A stretch of 64,000 nucleotides of DNA from Symbiodinium natans (taxonomy: Eukaryota > Sar > Dinophyceae > Suessiales > Symbiodiniaceae). Both the position numbers and the translations under genes were made by a program. Shown one piece after another: positions 45,401 through 60,400 of this stretch. Location of the stretch: NCBI GenBank assembly GCA_905221605.1, contig CAJNDS010002374.1, positions 1 to 64,000 of the forward strand, given 5' to 3'. The notes beneath the pieces were generated by a model that ran no database searches, was not told where the DNA came from, and was given only the letters and a program-made list of their open reading frames with translations. Positions within the stretch are counted from its first letter, which is position 1. The number at the start of each line of letters is the position of its first letter.

Positions 45401-48400
45401 AAGTGTGCAATCTCAGCATCATCCGCTCCGCATTGGGCTTTGAGGGTCCCTTGGAGGCTTTGCATGGCCTTGGAGCTGCTGTCCCAGAAGAACGGCAAGG
45501 CCATCCAGTTTGCGCCGTTTGCGCCGGACATGGGCAGCTCCTTTTGGAAGGCCTCTTGCTGCGCCAGGACTTCGGCCATTCCCGCGCTCCCGAAGGCCCC
45601 GGCCTCCAAAAACCCCCCCTTGTGACACAAGTCTTGGTACTCTTGGGCGGTTTTGGGCATCGTCGCGGGCGTGACCACGCCGCCCGTGAAGGCCGTCGCG
45701 GTGCTCCTCGACTTGATCTCCTATACCTATATTTTTGCTTATGTATTTTATGTACTCTTGTTCCTGTTTATATATATATATATATATAGAGTATTTAGAT
45801 ATATGATTATACTTCGTGTGTATGTTTTTTTTCTTAGCTCCCTCCCTCTCCTCGCGCATCCCTTTTCTCTACTGAGGGTTCTGTCACTCAGCAGCTTTAT
45901 TGTTGAGGTCCTTCAGTCGTTGAAGCCCCCGAGTAAGCAGCACCCCATCCGTACACCCCCTTCAACTTTTAACACTTCCATTTCAGGATCTTTCAATCGG
46001 CCCGAATCTCGGGACCCTGCCGTGAAAATGACCGGGGTCGTCTCCTGTTGGTGTAGTTGAAGCCACACCAAGCCATGGTGGTGAAACCATCGCTGAGGAT
46101 GTTCCAGGGCTCCGAGACCTTGGACCAGACCTGAACTTCGTGGAATGCAGGAGAGGATGCAGTGCCGGCGGAGATGCGCAAGGCCCCGGCGCGCACGGGC
46201 TCCTTAAACTTCCAGTGTTGGGTTACCGGGCTATCCGAGTCTGCCCAAGTAACTTTGGCGAGCTCAGTCCACATCTTGGAGCCTGTGGCTGATGCGTGCG
46301 CGAACTCCAATGTCACGCTGGACAAGGTTTGCGCAGTCAGGGTCACCCCGTGGACAAGGCTGCCAGCCGCAAGCACCACGTCCACTCCGCCTTCCTGAGC
46401 AACGCTTCAGCTTTGCTTTGAGCATTGCTTGAGCACGCGCATGCACGGCACCGCAAAGAAATCAAACCATGCAGAAACCCTGGTCAGATACTCCGGCCGA
46501 GAGACCTGCTTCGGGTCCAGCCGCGGCTTCCAAGCCGTCGACGTGTCGCCATCGTTGAGCAGCGACTGCAGCTCCATGCGCTGGCTCCCTTGAGGTGAAC
46601 GTATCCAGGTGAACACCTGGCCGCCTGAAAGCCGGGAGGCCATGTCGGCGAAGTCATGGCTGGCCGAGGTGAAAGGCACGCCGGGCACGCCGGGCACGTC
46701 CACGATCTCAATGCCGTTTCCGGCTCCCGTGTCACTCGCGTTTGTCTGGGTGAATAAAGAGTACCAGCCGCTGGGCAACTCCACGTTGAAGGTCTTCTCT
46801 CTGTTCAGGAGCTCTTGGCAACTCGTTGCGTTGACCCAGAGGTTGCAGTAGACGGCGTGAGACTCCTGCTTCCCCTTCATCAGCTGGTACCAGCCTGTCA
46901 TATGGAGTGCGAAAAGCTCTACTGTACTTTAAAAAAGCTGCCTCAAAAACCTGTCAAGAAAAAACGATGTCAGAGGCGCAAAAAAAGGCTGTTTTTTATA
47001 AGATTTGTTTATTTGGGGCCTGCGGGCATGGCGGAGGCTTTGGCCTGTAGCAGGGCATGGCACGTCCTTCGGCCACTCCTGCAGTCGGCCGCGCACCAGT
47101 CGTCGTCCAGCACGTTGCCATCGTCACAAACCCTGAGAGCATTCTGCCGTAAGCACTTTAAGCTGACATCGTAAGGGAAAAAAGGGAATAAAAAGAGCAG
47201 TGTCAAGTGCCGCAAACCGCTCTTTCAAACACTCGCAAAGATTGCAGTGAAGATTGCCGAGAGTGCATTCAATATATGCAGTGCATTTTTTTGCATTGAA
47301 TTTGCAGTCAGTGCAGCCGAGCATCTCGTCGCCCACGGCGAGGCCATCCCCACAGATCTCCACGCAACGCTTCGGCTCACACATCCAGCCATCCAAGATC
47401 CTCAGCCGGAACAACAGAATACAACAGAGAGCATCCCCACCAGCATCCCCAAGAGTGCCCTTTGCACTCATAAAGAAGCCTTATTAAAAAGGCTTCTATA
47501 TGTTACCTCTCAAAGTTCTCAAATTTACTGTGCTCTCAACAAGGCGAGGGTCTTGCAGTTCGCATCACAGCCGGGTCCCGGCGGGTCGCACTCCTCATCG
47601 CCAGAGACCTCAATTGTGCCGCGGAGGAAATGAAGGAATACGCATATGCGTAGGCATATGCATATAGGCATATGCATAGGCATATGAAAGCACCCCGTGC
47701 CATTGAAGGCTCGGAGAAGGTTGAGAAGTTGGAGTTGTTTACGCTAACGTGCCAATTCACCCGCGGTTTTGCTTGCTGGTGCTTCGGGGTTCTTCGAGGA
47801 TCTTTGGGTTGGTTACGACCATGTTCCTATAACCATGCCCAAAACACCGGGTATTTACAGCATTTTGGCTCCTCTATACAACACTGCACCAGGATTTTTA
47901 GCGTTTTTGGAACAAGACGCACTGTCACAAGGCCTTCTGCGAACCCACGACACTGGAATGTTCAGCGTGTTTGCCTTGTATAGAATATATTGCAAGAGTA
48001 TGTTTGATGTTTCTGCAACCAGACATGCTGCCACAACTATTCATGCCTTTGCGAACATGCCGCAGACACTGCTATTTACAGTGCTTTTCTTGATTCTACA
48101 ACATACAAGACCGCGGCCACAAATCTTCGCAAACCATTATGCAGCCGAAAACCACCCAAAAAGCCCTAAACTTCAAGCAATGAGAAAATGGCATTGTATC
48201 CGGAAAACCGTGAAGACATGTTTACGAACGACCATCAGACCTTACACCAAAACGTGGCTTGCGCCTGGGTAAAAACACACAAAACAAGCTTCCCAAAATC
48301 GCAAACTTCAGAAAAAAATAGGCCCCAAAAACTTGGGCCGGTGAGCGAGGTTGGCCCTTCCTCCAAAACAATCTCAAGCCGAAATCGTCGTTTTTTCCTC

Positions 48401-51400
48401 GGACAAGCAAGATACCTTAAGAACAACCCCTGCTTAACACGGCCGTTTCGCGATGCGTTTTTCCTTGTTTACGGTTGTTTACTTTTCCACTGCTTTCTTT
48501 GAGTGAATTCAGAGCTGAAGAGACCATTGTGTCGCACCTACGTCTCCATCAAAAAACAGCTTCACCATCGTTCAATCAGTCCTAATCAAGGTCCTAATAT
48601 GTCCTAAAGATATTCTTAGGCAGCTTATGGCGTAATCACAGAAGGAAACTTAAGGCAACTTGCTCACCACTTCACTTCACACCCACTCTTAGCCTGCGAC
48701 GCGGCCATCTCCGCAAGACAGCGCGAAGAGGTCTTTGCCGTCGCTCTCCTCACACTTCTGCAAGTCCGAGGTGGAGAGGAAGGGCAGAGAGCGGCCGTAG
48801 ATGTGCAGGACCTTTGCAGCGGTGTCCAGGCTGCTGTTCTCGGCGGAATGCGTCTGCACCAGCCAAGGTGTAAGGCACTCTGAGGAAGCGTTCAGGGCCA
48901 TGCAGGCGAAGAGGCAGTCGCTGGCCGCATCAGCTCCAGAACATGTGAGGGAAAGTGTCTGTCCATCGCTCCACAGCTTGTATGGACTCCCTTTCTTTGC
49001 CTTGATTGGATCCATTGGTTGAGTCACGTCACCCAGCTTGGATTCTAGCCTTACGTCGTGCCGGACCCATCGGCCCTTCTTCGTGAAACCGGCGAAGGTC
49101 AGCTCTTGGTAGGTGCACTTCTCTGGCTGGGCAGCGGTACTCTCAAGCTGCGTTGCGCAGAGTGAGAGGTCCTACTGAAACAACGCAGAAGGCTCTGAAA
49201 TTATCATCGTGAGTATCTCACGTGTTTGAGTGTCCCTACTGTGGTCCTCCAGGCTGAGGTCAGGAGTTAATCCCTCCACGGCCTTGCTGATGCGAGTGCG
49301 GCCACAATACTCCAGCAAGCAGCTGGACGAGCAGCCATCATTGTCCTAACTTTGCTTCGCTTTGCTTCGCTTTGCTTTGGCTTCGCTTTTGCTTTTCCCT
49401 CTCATTTTAAGAAGGCACCAAGAATCGGCTCAAACACCGCCCTTTAAGCCGAAGCTGTTTTGGGGATCTACAGCTGTGACAGATGCCTTAAGAGCCTCCC
49501 CGCCCGACCTCAAAGGCAAGACCGTGAGTCTAAATCCTATGTGGCTGGGGCTCGAGTAAGTCGTTCTCGTCGCAGTCTTCATTCTTGACGGGTTTGTGGT
49601 CACCACACCTGTGCAAAGAGGACGCTTCACTTCAGCCATGCTCACCCCTCTCTTGAAGTTTCGATGAGTTTTCGAACACGAGAACTGCACTGAGTGCGAT
49701 TGTTCTGCTTCTTCTTGTTATCCTGATGATTATTATCCTATATTATTACTAGTATTCATATTACTTTTTAAGTATTCATATAACTGCTATTCCAGTTCTT
49801 CCTCTTATTCTTCTTATTAGTACGAGTACTATAAGTACGCGTGTTATCATTCAGCACCACTCCTCGCCACGCAGGGAAGCCCCGGTGTCGGGCAGTCGTA
49901 GCCTGGGATCACCGTGCAATCCTTGCAGCCTTCACCTGTCGAACATATCATCATGTGGGCAGTTCTCCGTGAAATATTAGGGCCCGTAGCATAAGGACCC
50001 AAAAAGAGAGGACTCTCGCTTGTGACATCTCGGCAGTTTAAGTTGTGACTTTCTGGGGAGGCCTCTCGCTTGTGACAACTGGAAACTCTCACTTGTGACA
50101 TCCCGGCTTGGGGAAACGTGTTTTTTTTCGAGAATGGAGTGCGAAACTCAACTGTGACATTTGTTTTTTGTTAAGCCACTAAAAGGCCACTCTCAACTGT
50201 GACATTTGGAGGGTTTTCTGTTCTTCCTGCATCTTTGACTTGTACACCTTAGGGTTTGACTTGTACGCCTTGGGGTTTGACTTGTACACCTTAGGGTTTG
50301 ACTTGCACACCCTAGGGTTTGACTTGTACAATTTAGGGTTGTACACCTTAGGGTTTGACTTGTACACCTTGGAGGGAATGCTCTCCGAATGCCTTCGTAT
50401 AGCAGAGTCGTCGCTCCGACCTTCCATTGATCCTCCCAAAAAATGTGCCAGATCGCCCGGATCAACCGGAGAGTCCGAAATGCATGTTTCAAGCTCCCAG
50501 AAATGCATTTCGGGCCCTCCCAGTGATCTAAGGATCGTTGTTTGGGCGGCCCCGAAAGCAAAACCACCTGACGCAGACCTTCATTCCAATGTTTACAGGA
50601 GGTGCTTTTGCTTTTTGGGGCCGCCCAAACAACCCACTGATGCTCATGATGCTCGTTGTTTGGGCGGCCCCGAAAGCAAAACCACCTGACCGCAGACCTT
50701 CACTCCAATGTTTACAGGAGGTGCTTTTGCTTTTGGGGCCGCCCAAACAACCCACTGATGCTCATGATGCTCGTTGTTTGGGCGGCCCCGAAAGCCAAAC
50801 CACCTGACCGCAGACCTTCACTCCAATGTTTACAGGAGGTGCTTTTGCTTTTGGGGCCGCCCAAACAACCCACTGATGCTCATGATGCTCGTTGTTTGGG
50901 CGGCCCCGAAAGCAAAACCACCTGACCGCAGACCTTCATTCCAATTGTTACGCCCCTGTTGATTTTCTTTTGGACTCCACCGGAGGCTTCACTTGTCTGA
51001 TTTTATCGCTAATTGCGGTTTTTCTTGATTACTGGGGTTGACTTCTGCTCTCTGAAGATTTCAGTTGAGTTTGTGATTTTTACTTGCTTTTCTTTTATAC
51101 GTTCAGGGCCGTGCTTTGATTCGAATCTGTCGTTTCCCTAGCGTTTTCCCTCGTTTTGACTTCAAACACATACAATGTCACAACTTAAACTGCCGAGATG
51201 TCACAAGTGAGAGTTTCCAGTTGTCACAAGTGAGTGTTCTCCCACCCAAAAAGGCACCATCATTTTAGGGAACTGACCATGTGACCATGTGTCATTTGTT
51301 GCATCATGTTGCATGACCAGTCTTCCCGAACAAGCCGTATACAGAGCATACTGCTCGGACAAGACTTGAATCACCCTAACTGCCGTAAGGGCTTCTGCAT

Positions 51401-54400
51401 GGTTCTGCGTAGCAACAAAGCTGAAAGCAGTGCCCCCAAGGACGCACCTGGAGAGTCACACTCCTCGATCATGTCCAGCCTGCCGTTCCCACAATCCCCT
51501 GCCGCAAGGAGCTCCACGGTAGCTCCCCAGAACCTCGAAGGGAAAGATCACAGAAGTCACAGAAGCATACGGCATTCGGATTACATGGGACGGCTAGGCC
51601 TCCAGAGGGCGCCAATGTCCCTAGAAAAGCGTAAACATCATGTTCCCAAGATGTTGAAGCGATGGCCTGAAGAGATCCGGGTCTAAGGGGGTCGTCCGCG
51701 CATACTTGGTTTCGATGGGTGTGACCAGCTTGTTGAGATCTTTGGCGGCAATTCTGTTGGCCGATGCCCAGTGCAAGGAACTTGTGTCGACAACCTTTGC
51801 CAAGTCACTGTCGCAAAGCGAGCGCACCTTGACTGCACCGCTGTTGTCGGTCCAGCAAATGAAGCTACTCTCCATCACATCCTTGATGTTGGGATAGCTG
51901 ATGCTCTGACATGGTGTGTCATGCAAACTATAGCTCCACGCCAGGGCGTGGGTGTGGAGCAGCTTCGATGGGCGCCTCATGATCAAGGAAGCCGCACCAG
52001 TCAGCGGCGATTTTAGCTTGACTGGCCCCCAGTAAACCAAGCGAGAAAGGTCCGCTTGTCCAAGTTCGAGGAGCGCTGGCTTCTGGCATTGTAGAGGTGC
52101 TGGGCTGAAGTGAGGGCCAAGAAGGTCGAGTAGTTCTGTCGTCAGTTCTAAGCCCCCCAAGACTATCTGCTGGTCGGTGGTTTTCATTGCGTAATGTTTA
52201 CGAAGGGACTCGAAGTCGAATGCAATCTTCTGGAAAGCTTCCTCCATCTGCTGCACCAAGTGCTCATCAGCAACCAAGTCCCAGGAGGCGAACTTGGAAA
52301 GCAGCATCTTGAGCTGCGAGTAGTAGTTCATGATACTGATCGTGTATTCCAAGGGAACGTCGTCAAGGGCATCCTCCAAGTGCTTATGGAAGATGCTGGC
52401 TGCCTCACTGGTGTACAAATACTTTCCCATGATCATCCGCTGTGGATAGGATCCATCCTTGCAAATACCTCAGAGCGGTGCTATTATTCGCCTCGGCCTC
52501 CGGCGGAGAGGCGTTCAGGACAAGCAGATGGACACGGATCGCGGCCCCCCCCCCCGCCCTGTGGGACCCCCCAGATCGCTTGGAGGAGCTGCAAACCCAT
52601 CCCGTGGGGGTCCTGCCTGTCGGCAGCTCCTACAGAGCTGGCGCCCAAAAATCGCGTTTTTTCCCCTGCCTGGGCGCTGGGACTCAAGAACCCCCCCCCC
52701 TCGGCCCCTGGACCCATCCCCTGGACGTCCTAGAACCTGGGTGGATGTTTTTGGTGCTTTGGTTGGGATCTGCTTTGAAAGGTTTTTGGAATTTCCTGGG
52801 CCTTGGGACGTGGGCCGGCCCGGCTGCCGAGGCGGCGCGCGCCAGCGTTTACAATTAACACGCTGTAAATATCGTCGCTCGAGGAAAAGTGTCATACGTT
52901 CCTGCTTCTTTCTTTGAGGACCTGCATGAAGAAACAACGCAACCCTTCAACAAGAGCCCGGTCACACGGGATCGCCCGCACAATCGTGACATCGCCGGCA
53001 TCGCCGTTAGGGCTGCAAGCCTTCTTGCAATTCTCAACTCCGTCACCTGGCAGCTCGGGGTTCAAAATTGGCTGGGAGGCCATGGCAATGTCAAGCGATC
53101 CGTATGAACATGGACATCAAAAGCATCAACAGACATGGAAAAAACAAGTGTGGGTCATTCTAAAAGTTCTGGGATGTGTTTGTCCCAAGACCCGGCCATG
53201 CATGACTCGCTGGTCCTCTTCGATGACCCCTGCCAAGCTCGTACCCAGCAGGAGCCTCTCCATGAGTGTGGCATTCCCCTTTATCTCCTCCGCTGCAGTC
53301 GCAACGAGGGTGTCGAAGTGCATTCGTGTGAACTTGCCTTCAACCGCCAGCGCCGCAATTTGCGAGAATTTCTTCACAGAGCCAGCGAAGGAATGCTGCA
53401 GTTGCCTTGCTGTCACACAGATTTGTCTTGCGTTTATGGCTCCGTAAGTTCATGACCAGTCAGATTGCATGCGTTGACCCTTCTAGCAACAAGAACGTCG
53501 AAAACGAAAGTGCCCGAGTGCAAACCTTGTCGAATTTTATTCCTTATCGTTTTGCAAGGTAAACCACACATCCAAGATAGCACGGCTATGATGGCACACA
53601 GTAGTACATCTTTATTACTGGACATGTCTCTGCTTGCCCCGGAGCCGCGTCTAGGAGGTGTGCACGAGTTGATTCAAAATCGTGCTTACGTCGAGGAACG
53701 AGTGGCCGTGGGTTTGGCGACAAAATATGGATTTTCATTGTGCTCTAGTACAAGCTCCCAGAACTGGATTCGATGTTTCTGTGAGCCGGCTGGTTTTTCA
53801 TTGCTCTGTAGTGCAAGCTTAGTACTGGAATCGATGTGTCCGTGAGCCGGCTGGTTTTTCATTGCTCTGTAGTGCAAGCTTAGTATTGGAATCGATGTGT
53901 CCGTGAGCCGGCTGGTTTTTCATTGCTCTGTAGTGCAAGCTTAGTATTGGAATCGATGTGTCCGTGAGCCGGCTGGCTTTTCATTGCTCTGTAGCACAAG
54001 CTCAGTACTGGAAGTGACGTTTTCGTGAGGCTTGACATGCTCAAACGCTCATGTGAACCTGTAAACCCTATCGTTTTTTGCTCCTTATCGTTTTTCGCGA
54101 AATCCTTGATTTCGGGGCCGCCCCTAAAGTTCCACGGTTTTATTCCCAAGCCATGTTTTCGGAAACCTGCCTGGTGACGGCCAGGCTGGTGTTCTCAACC
54201 TTCACCATGGCCTGTGGATCCGCCCGTTACTTGAATCGTTCAGGAAGTTCATAGGAAGTTTAGGGAAGTTTAGGGTTCACTGAGGTGTCATACAAGGAAG
54301 AGCTTGCCACTGCCGGATATGTAGCCGTTGTCACGGCATGCAGCGAGGCGCCACAGGCCCGGTAAGCTTGCTGTAAGGACTTCACCACGGCGAGCTCCCG

Positions 54401-57400
54401 GTGCCTCTGCTGTGAGATCGCATGAAAGTCTTCAAAGAAGCTGTTCATCTCCAAGATGATGGTCTCGAACTCGTATATGAAGTCTTGAAACCTCATCTCC
54501 ACGACCTTAGGCGCAAAACACGTGAGCCCAAGGTATCCCAAGGATTTGCTTTGAAGCTTTGCAAAGCTTAGCCCATGGCTGTTTGCGGTATCTCGTCCAC
54601 CTTCTCCTCGATTACGTCCAGCTTTTGCACGACGGCAAGCAGTGCGTTCATCTGCTTCTGCTGACCTGGCACCAGTCTTGAATCTCTTGAACTTTAGTCC
54701 CAGAAAAAAAGGTCACCCAAAAGTCTCCGAAAGGTCTCCGAAAAATGAGGCACATGGCCCACTATGGCCCATGATGGCATGTCGGCCTGAGCGCAAACTG
54801 CGGAACTGGCTCTGGCTTTGAGCGGAAAGGTCAGCGATGCGTTGATCCGTCTTGTCAAGTCGGCTAAGTGTTTCGTCAAGGAGGTCCTGTACTTCCTTAA
54901 GCGATTCATCCACCGCGTCCATCCGCGTGCTCAGCTCCCCAAAGCGCTCATTAATCAATTCATGCGTGGATGCTGTGCTGGTCTTGATGGCTTCCTCCAA
55001 GATGTAGCGGTTTGCATTCATTGTGTCTGTCAGCTTGTCCACGGCAGCATCGATTTGTGCACCAGTGCCACTCAGCACGGCGGATTGTAGCTCGGCCATC
55101 TTCTCGCCGACAAACTCTTTCAGCTGAGCAGTTTGCATCTCTGCGTTGCACTGCTGGGATTGCATCATGTAGGCCAAGCGCGCGTTCTGCTCCTTCTGCG
55201 CCTCGTCGATCTTCGCAACTAGCTGCTGAGTTTGCTCTTTTGTCCGATTTGCATTCTTCGCCTCCATCTCCGCAAGCTTCTGGCGTGTTTTGGCAGCTTG
55301 CTCGTTGACCAGTTTCTGTGTCTGTAAGATCTGCTCTCGATTCTCTGCTTGGTTCGCCAACATCTTGTCCACCTTTGCACAACATGCCATGGCTCAATTG
55401 GCTCAAGCTCGGAGAAATCGGACAAAGCTGGCTCTCAAAAATGGCAAAGACACTAGGACACGAGCCTGGTTTGACATGAAGTAGTTGTGGAGCTGAGTCT
55501 GGTAAAGCACAGCCAGCTCCGCAGTTGAAGCCCCATCGCCTGGATGCTCACTGGAAGAACACAATGCCTAATATGGGCCTAATCTTATCATTTGGTCCAA
55601 TTGAGGGATGTCCCAAGGGCCTGTGGCCATCGCCTGCATCTCACACATCCACTGATCGGAAAATGCCTCGGAGCCCCATAGGCCATCGCACACAACGCGC
55701 AACCACAAACAACAAAAGACACACGACCATAAGGCTTCTATCCGGTCCGCCTTTGTGCAGGACTCCTGCTTCTCTTCTTTCTCTTGAGACATATTGGACT
55801 TCAGCAGCTGAAAGGAAGAGTCGAGTTTGGGCACCAGCCTCTTCCAGTTAAGTTTGGACTTTCCAACCGGAAACGCTTCGGAGACTTGAAGGAACGCCTG
55901 CTTCGTTCCCGACTTGCAGTCCTCAAAGCCCCCAACCTTCTCCCCCGTGTTGACGTCTGGGCAATGAAGATCCATGTTGAGCAGTTCACATGTGAACTTC
56001 ACATAGCTGCTTTGCGACAATGCAAGCGCTTCTCCTGCTACACCTGAGTCGGCTCCTTGGATTCCTTCTCGTTCGGCAGCAGCCTGCAGCACCTCTGACT
56101 CGCAATCCTTATCGCCAGCACACGCGGACAAGGCTTTAGCTTGCGCTTTGGAAATGCCAGCCGCAGCATCACACTTTGTTTGCTGGGCTTCTTTCGCCGA
56201 GCGCATCTTCTCCACTGAGAACTGGTATTCCTTGCCAGTGCAGTCTTTCTTGCCTTTGCCGATGAAGCACGTGCCGGATGCCATCTGAGCCACATCGCAC
56301 TCTTTGTCTGCATAGCATGCCATCTGGCAAGTGGTGTCAGTGTCGGCATTCGGGAAGATGCTCATATCAGCACAGAGCCCGGCCACAGAGTACTCCCTCC
56401 ATGGAGTGGACCCAAACTTCTGAGGGTCCTCACATTGCATAGGGCCGCTGACACTGTTCGGCGTGTCCTTCACGTACAAAGCCTTAAGACCACCCAATCG
56501 GCAAGTTCCCGTCGGAATCGCCGCATCATTTGCTATGAAGGAGTACCGCCAACAACCTGTGCAAGCCTTGCACACCTCCTGGCACTGATGTGGCGCACTG
56601 ACTTCTCCGACCGCGAGATCTTGGCAAATGGCATCGTCTGCTCGTATGGAAGCACCATAGGCGAAGCAAAAGCCAGCTTCCTCCTGGGTGTGCTTCGAGA
56701 GAGTCTCCAGCTTGCCTCTTACAAAACAGTCGACTGTCAAAAAGGAGGCCATGCAGGACTAGAGCATAACATGCAAAAACATAGCTCGCCTAGCAAACCG
56801 TTCTGGAGCAGCGTCCCCACGTCGCTGTTTGGATCACTGCCATCTTGTACAGGGATATTGACGTCGGTGTCCGTCATGCCGAGATCTGGAAGTGGAAGGC
56901 TGTCGGCAATGCCCTCCTTGATAGGGGCCGCAATGGGGTCCATGACTTGTTCAATTAGTTTGTTCATGGGATAGAGGGCGAAGTCGAAGAGACTCTCGAG
57001 GAAGCCGGTGAGCCCCTTCAGCAACTGGCGCAATGTAAACTCATAGCACCCCACTATTGGAATGCAAGCCTTATGCTTCTTTGTCATCATGTCGTTGAAT
57101 TTCAGCACCTGAGGGACGTTTAGGTCATTGCTTATAGGGCTGAGTGATGAGCCTACCACACACAGCAGCATATGACTGCTACTCCGGCAAGGTGCGGGGC
57201 CCAGGAAGGTGTCGAGCATCCTCTTCCCCTTCCTGAACGCGTTCACCATCGCATCTGGAAAGAAATCGAGCCAATCCGTGATTGTTGCCAGCCAACTTTT
57301 CGGGAAGATCTCCAGGTCCAACACTGCTGTCATGACACGAGCAAGAGTTGATGTGGCCGGAGGCATCCAGTCGCAAACCTTCATGCTCTCCCCGATGTTT

Positions 57401-60400
57401 CTAGCTGCCACGGCTCCTTTGGGTGGGAATGCCACCAATCTCAGCGCGTGGATGGCCTTGTCCAAGTATTCCAGCTTCCCCTGAAAGTCAATGCTGAAGT
57501 CGCAGAAGTTTGATAATACGGGCATCAGCTTTTCGTCGACAAACTTCCGAATTTTTCTCAGGGTTGACTCCAGCATCTTCTTTACTTTTTTTACAACTGG
57601 TTCCAGGAGCTTCGCAATTTGTTTGATAATTGGCAGGCTTGTGAAGATTGTTACGAAGTCGTCCACAACAAAGACAGCCTTGTCGATGCTGTCGAGGGCC
57701 TCGCTCACGACAACGCCTACCTCTTTCAGGCTGCAGCCCATGCCTGCCGCCTGCAGGGAAACACGGGAGCCGAAGTGCATGGCCCTTTGACAAAACATAC
57801 GCACACGCCAGAAGATATTGCAGATTTGAAAAAGATGCCTGCGTGAAGACCTGGAAGAGGGCCGACTGCTCCAATGCACCCACCTAAGCGGGACGGACAA
57901 TAGAAGGCACCTTTGCGCAAAGTTCGAAGCCTCTGGCCAACCAGCAAAAGGAAGCGCAACAAACACGACACACAAAGCACGGAAAGCAAAGCACTAAGCA
58001 CAACTTGAATGTCGGGGATGGCCCGATGGCCTTTGTTTGGATCGTGTTCAAGTCCGCTTCCATCTTGCTGGCTTTGCCGGCTTTGCAAATCGACGGACCA
58101 GGCTTGCCCAAGTCCGCGAGGAAGGACACCCCCGAAGCCAAGACGCCACCCAATCCGTTGCCCTTGAGGAGCCCAGTGATGTCCGCGAGTCCGATGCCCA
58201 GCTCTTTGCCAGAGAACATACCAAGCACTTCCTCCTCGATGCCCAATGTGCCGACAAGGTCTGTTGCAGAACTTGTCAGCGTCTTCATGCCATCACCCTG
58301 CATATCGTCCAGAACTTTCTGCATGAAGGGATGCATTGAGTGGTGCTTGCCCTGAAGGAAAACTGTCTTCTTGCCAAGCCAAGATTGAAGTGTGTCTGCA
58401 AGCTTCTCCATCTCATCGGTCACTTCACCCGAAACTCCAAAGCTCTTCAGCTGCTCCTTGGCGAGCTCTGTGAAGCGCTCTGCGATTTGAGACTTCATCT
58501 CCACCACCGAGTCCTGCAAGAAACGGCGGATCATTTCCTCGCAGAGTGTGGAGATGTGCTTGTGAAAAACACTCTTGAGTTTGGCTGTGTTCCAGGTCTT
58601 GAGGTCTGCTGCCTGTTGCTTGATGCCCTCTAACACGGAGAAGTCACCTGAGAGCAGTGTCTTCACTCTCGCGACGACCTCGCTCTCAAAGGCCGACAGG
58701 ACCTTATCCTTCTCGGTCTGCGTGAGGCCCAACTCCTTGCTACTCAGCTTCTCTTCAAGGCTCGCCTGGACCTCATCCATCTTCTCGTTCGCCGTTTTCT
58801 GGACGTGATCCTGAAGCTTCGTCTTTATGTCCTTGCTCCGCTGCCCGAGCTCTAGAAGCAATGCATCGGAGAGATCGCTCATGACCTCAGGTGCCGAGGA
58901 CCCTCAGCAGGCTGATTAAAGGCCAAGAGGGGTCTTAAGAGCCTTAAGAGTTCACCAATATAAAGAACGCAGTCATTCTCATGTGTCAAGCTGAGAACTT
59001 TGAACATTTTGAAGAAAAGGGTGAAATATCGGTGAAAAATCTGAGGCTCTGGCAGGCTGCACACTCTCAAAGAGGCCGTGGGCCGTCGTCGTGGCCTTGA
59101 TGGCTTTGAGGTTCTGCTGCAGCGCCGCGGGCGCCTGAGCGATCGTCACAGCCTTGCGGCACTCCTCCTCCGCCACCTTGCTGGCCGCTGAGGCCGTCGA
59201 GAGGATCAGCTCCTCAACTTCTTTCGAGAGCAGGTCCGGTAGCCCGGCACCCACCAGCTTCTTGATGGCAGCTTCTCCAAAACCGCTTCCCATGCTCACG
59301 ATGGAGTCCGAGACGAAGGAAGCCGAGTCCACGCAAATAGGACCAACGAAGGTGCTCAGAAGTGTTCCTGTAAGCTCCTCGGCGTCCTGCGCCTTGACCT
59401 CCTCCTGGAGTGCGTCCAGCGCTTTCTTCTGCACACGCGCTTTGCGTAGCCGTACCTCCTCCTTGGCCTGCCTCTCCAAGAGTGACGTTATGGGCACGAG
59501 GATCGTGGACTTGAGCTCCCGGAACTTGCCACCGGAGCTGAAGCTTTTGAAGGTCTTCTTTGCACTGTCCATGAAGTTCCTGAGGCTGTCTCCGAAACCC
59601 TTCGCCTTTGTCTTGTCGAACAGCTTGCAGCTGCCAGCTTTGGAATCTGGAAGTGCTGCAAGCAGCGTGCTCTGGATCATGCTCCTCGCGCTCTTGGCCA
59701 TTGTCTTGGTCCAGTGCTGTCCCTCTGAAATGCCGGTGCGGATGGCTTTGATAGCATCCGTCACGGCCAACTTCGACTCGTCCAGCACGACCTTTGCGGG
59801 TGCACCGATCTGCTTCACTGGCCTCAGCTTCTCGAAGATCTCACCGACGTCTGCCTCTGCCGAGTCCAACATGCCTCCGAAAGCAATGCTATACGCCGTA
59901 CGCGCCTTAGAGATTTACATTCCGTTGGGTTATGAACAAAAATACATCAGAATTCCTAAGGGGGGACTATAGAATGGGCGAGCTTTCATGGGCTCTCTTT
60001 CTGGGAACGGGAAGGACATCTGACTGGAGGAGGTGCGTGAGAGGCGACAACTTGACAACTGCTAAGTCTTGCAGATGGCATATAGGGCCTAGGGCGTTCG
60101 GGTTCTGTTTGGGGGGGGGGGGGGTACTAGGATTCCTGAATTCTTTGGAGCTTAGGGCGCCAAAAAAAACGGACTCCAACTTGACCCCCAAAAAAACCCA
60201 AAACCCACACAAGCGGGGTGCCTGTTAGTACAGAGCCCAGCGAGCCAACGCCATTCGATCCAGCATCAACCGCAGCTAGAATTCCAGAAAGGTGGCTGGT
60301 GGCCCATGCTGCACATTTCTCCAACAAGAACGATTGCATGTCACAGACCAATTGCTCCATCATTGTTTTGAAGCTTGGGTAGAGATCTTTGTTCAAGTAG

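Noticed and set aside
50530-50945. CRISPR-like array because of regular spacing
   Set aside because: The repeats are contiguous 118-bp tandem units with no variable spacers, in a eukaryotic intron.
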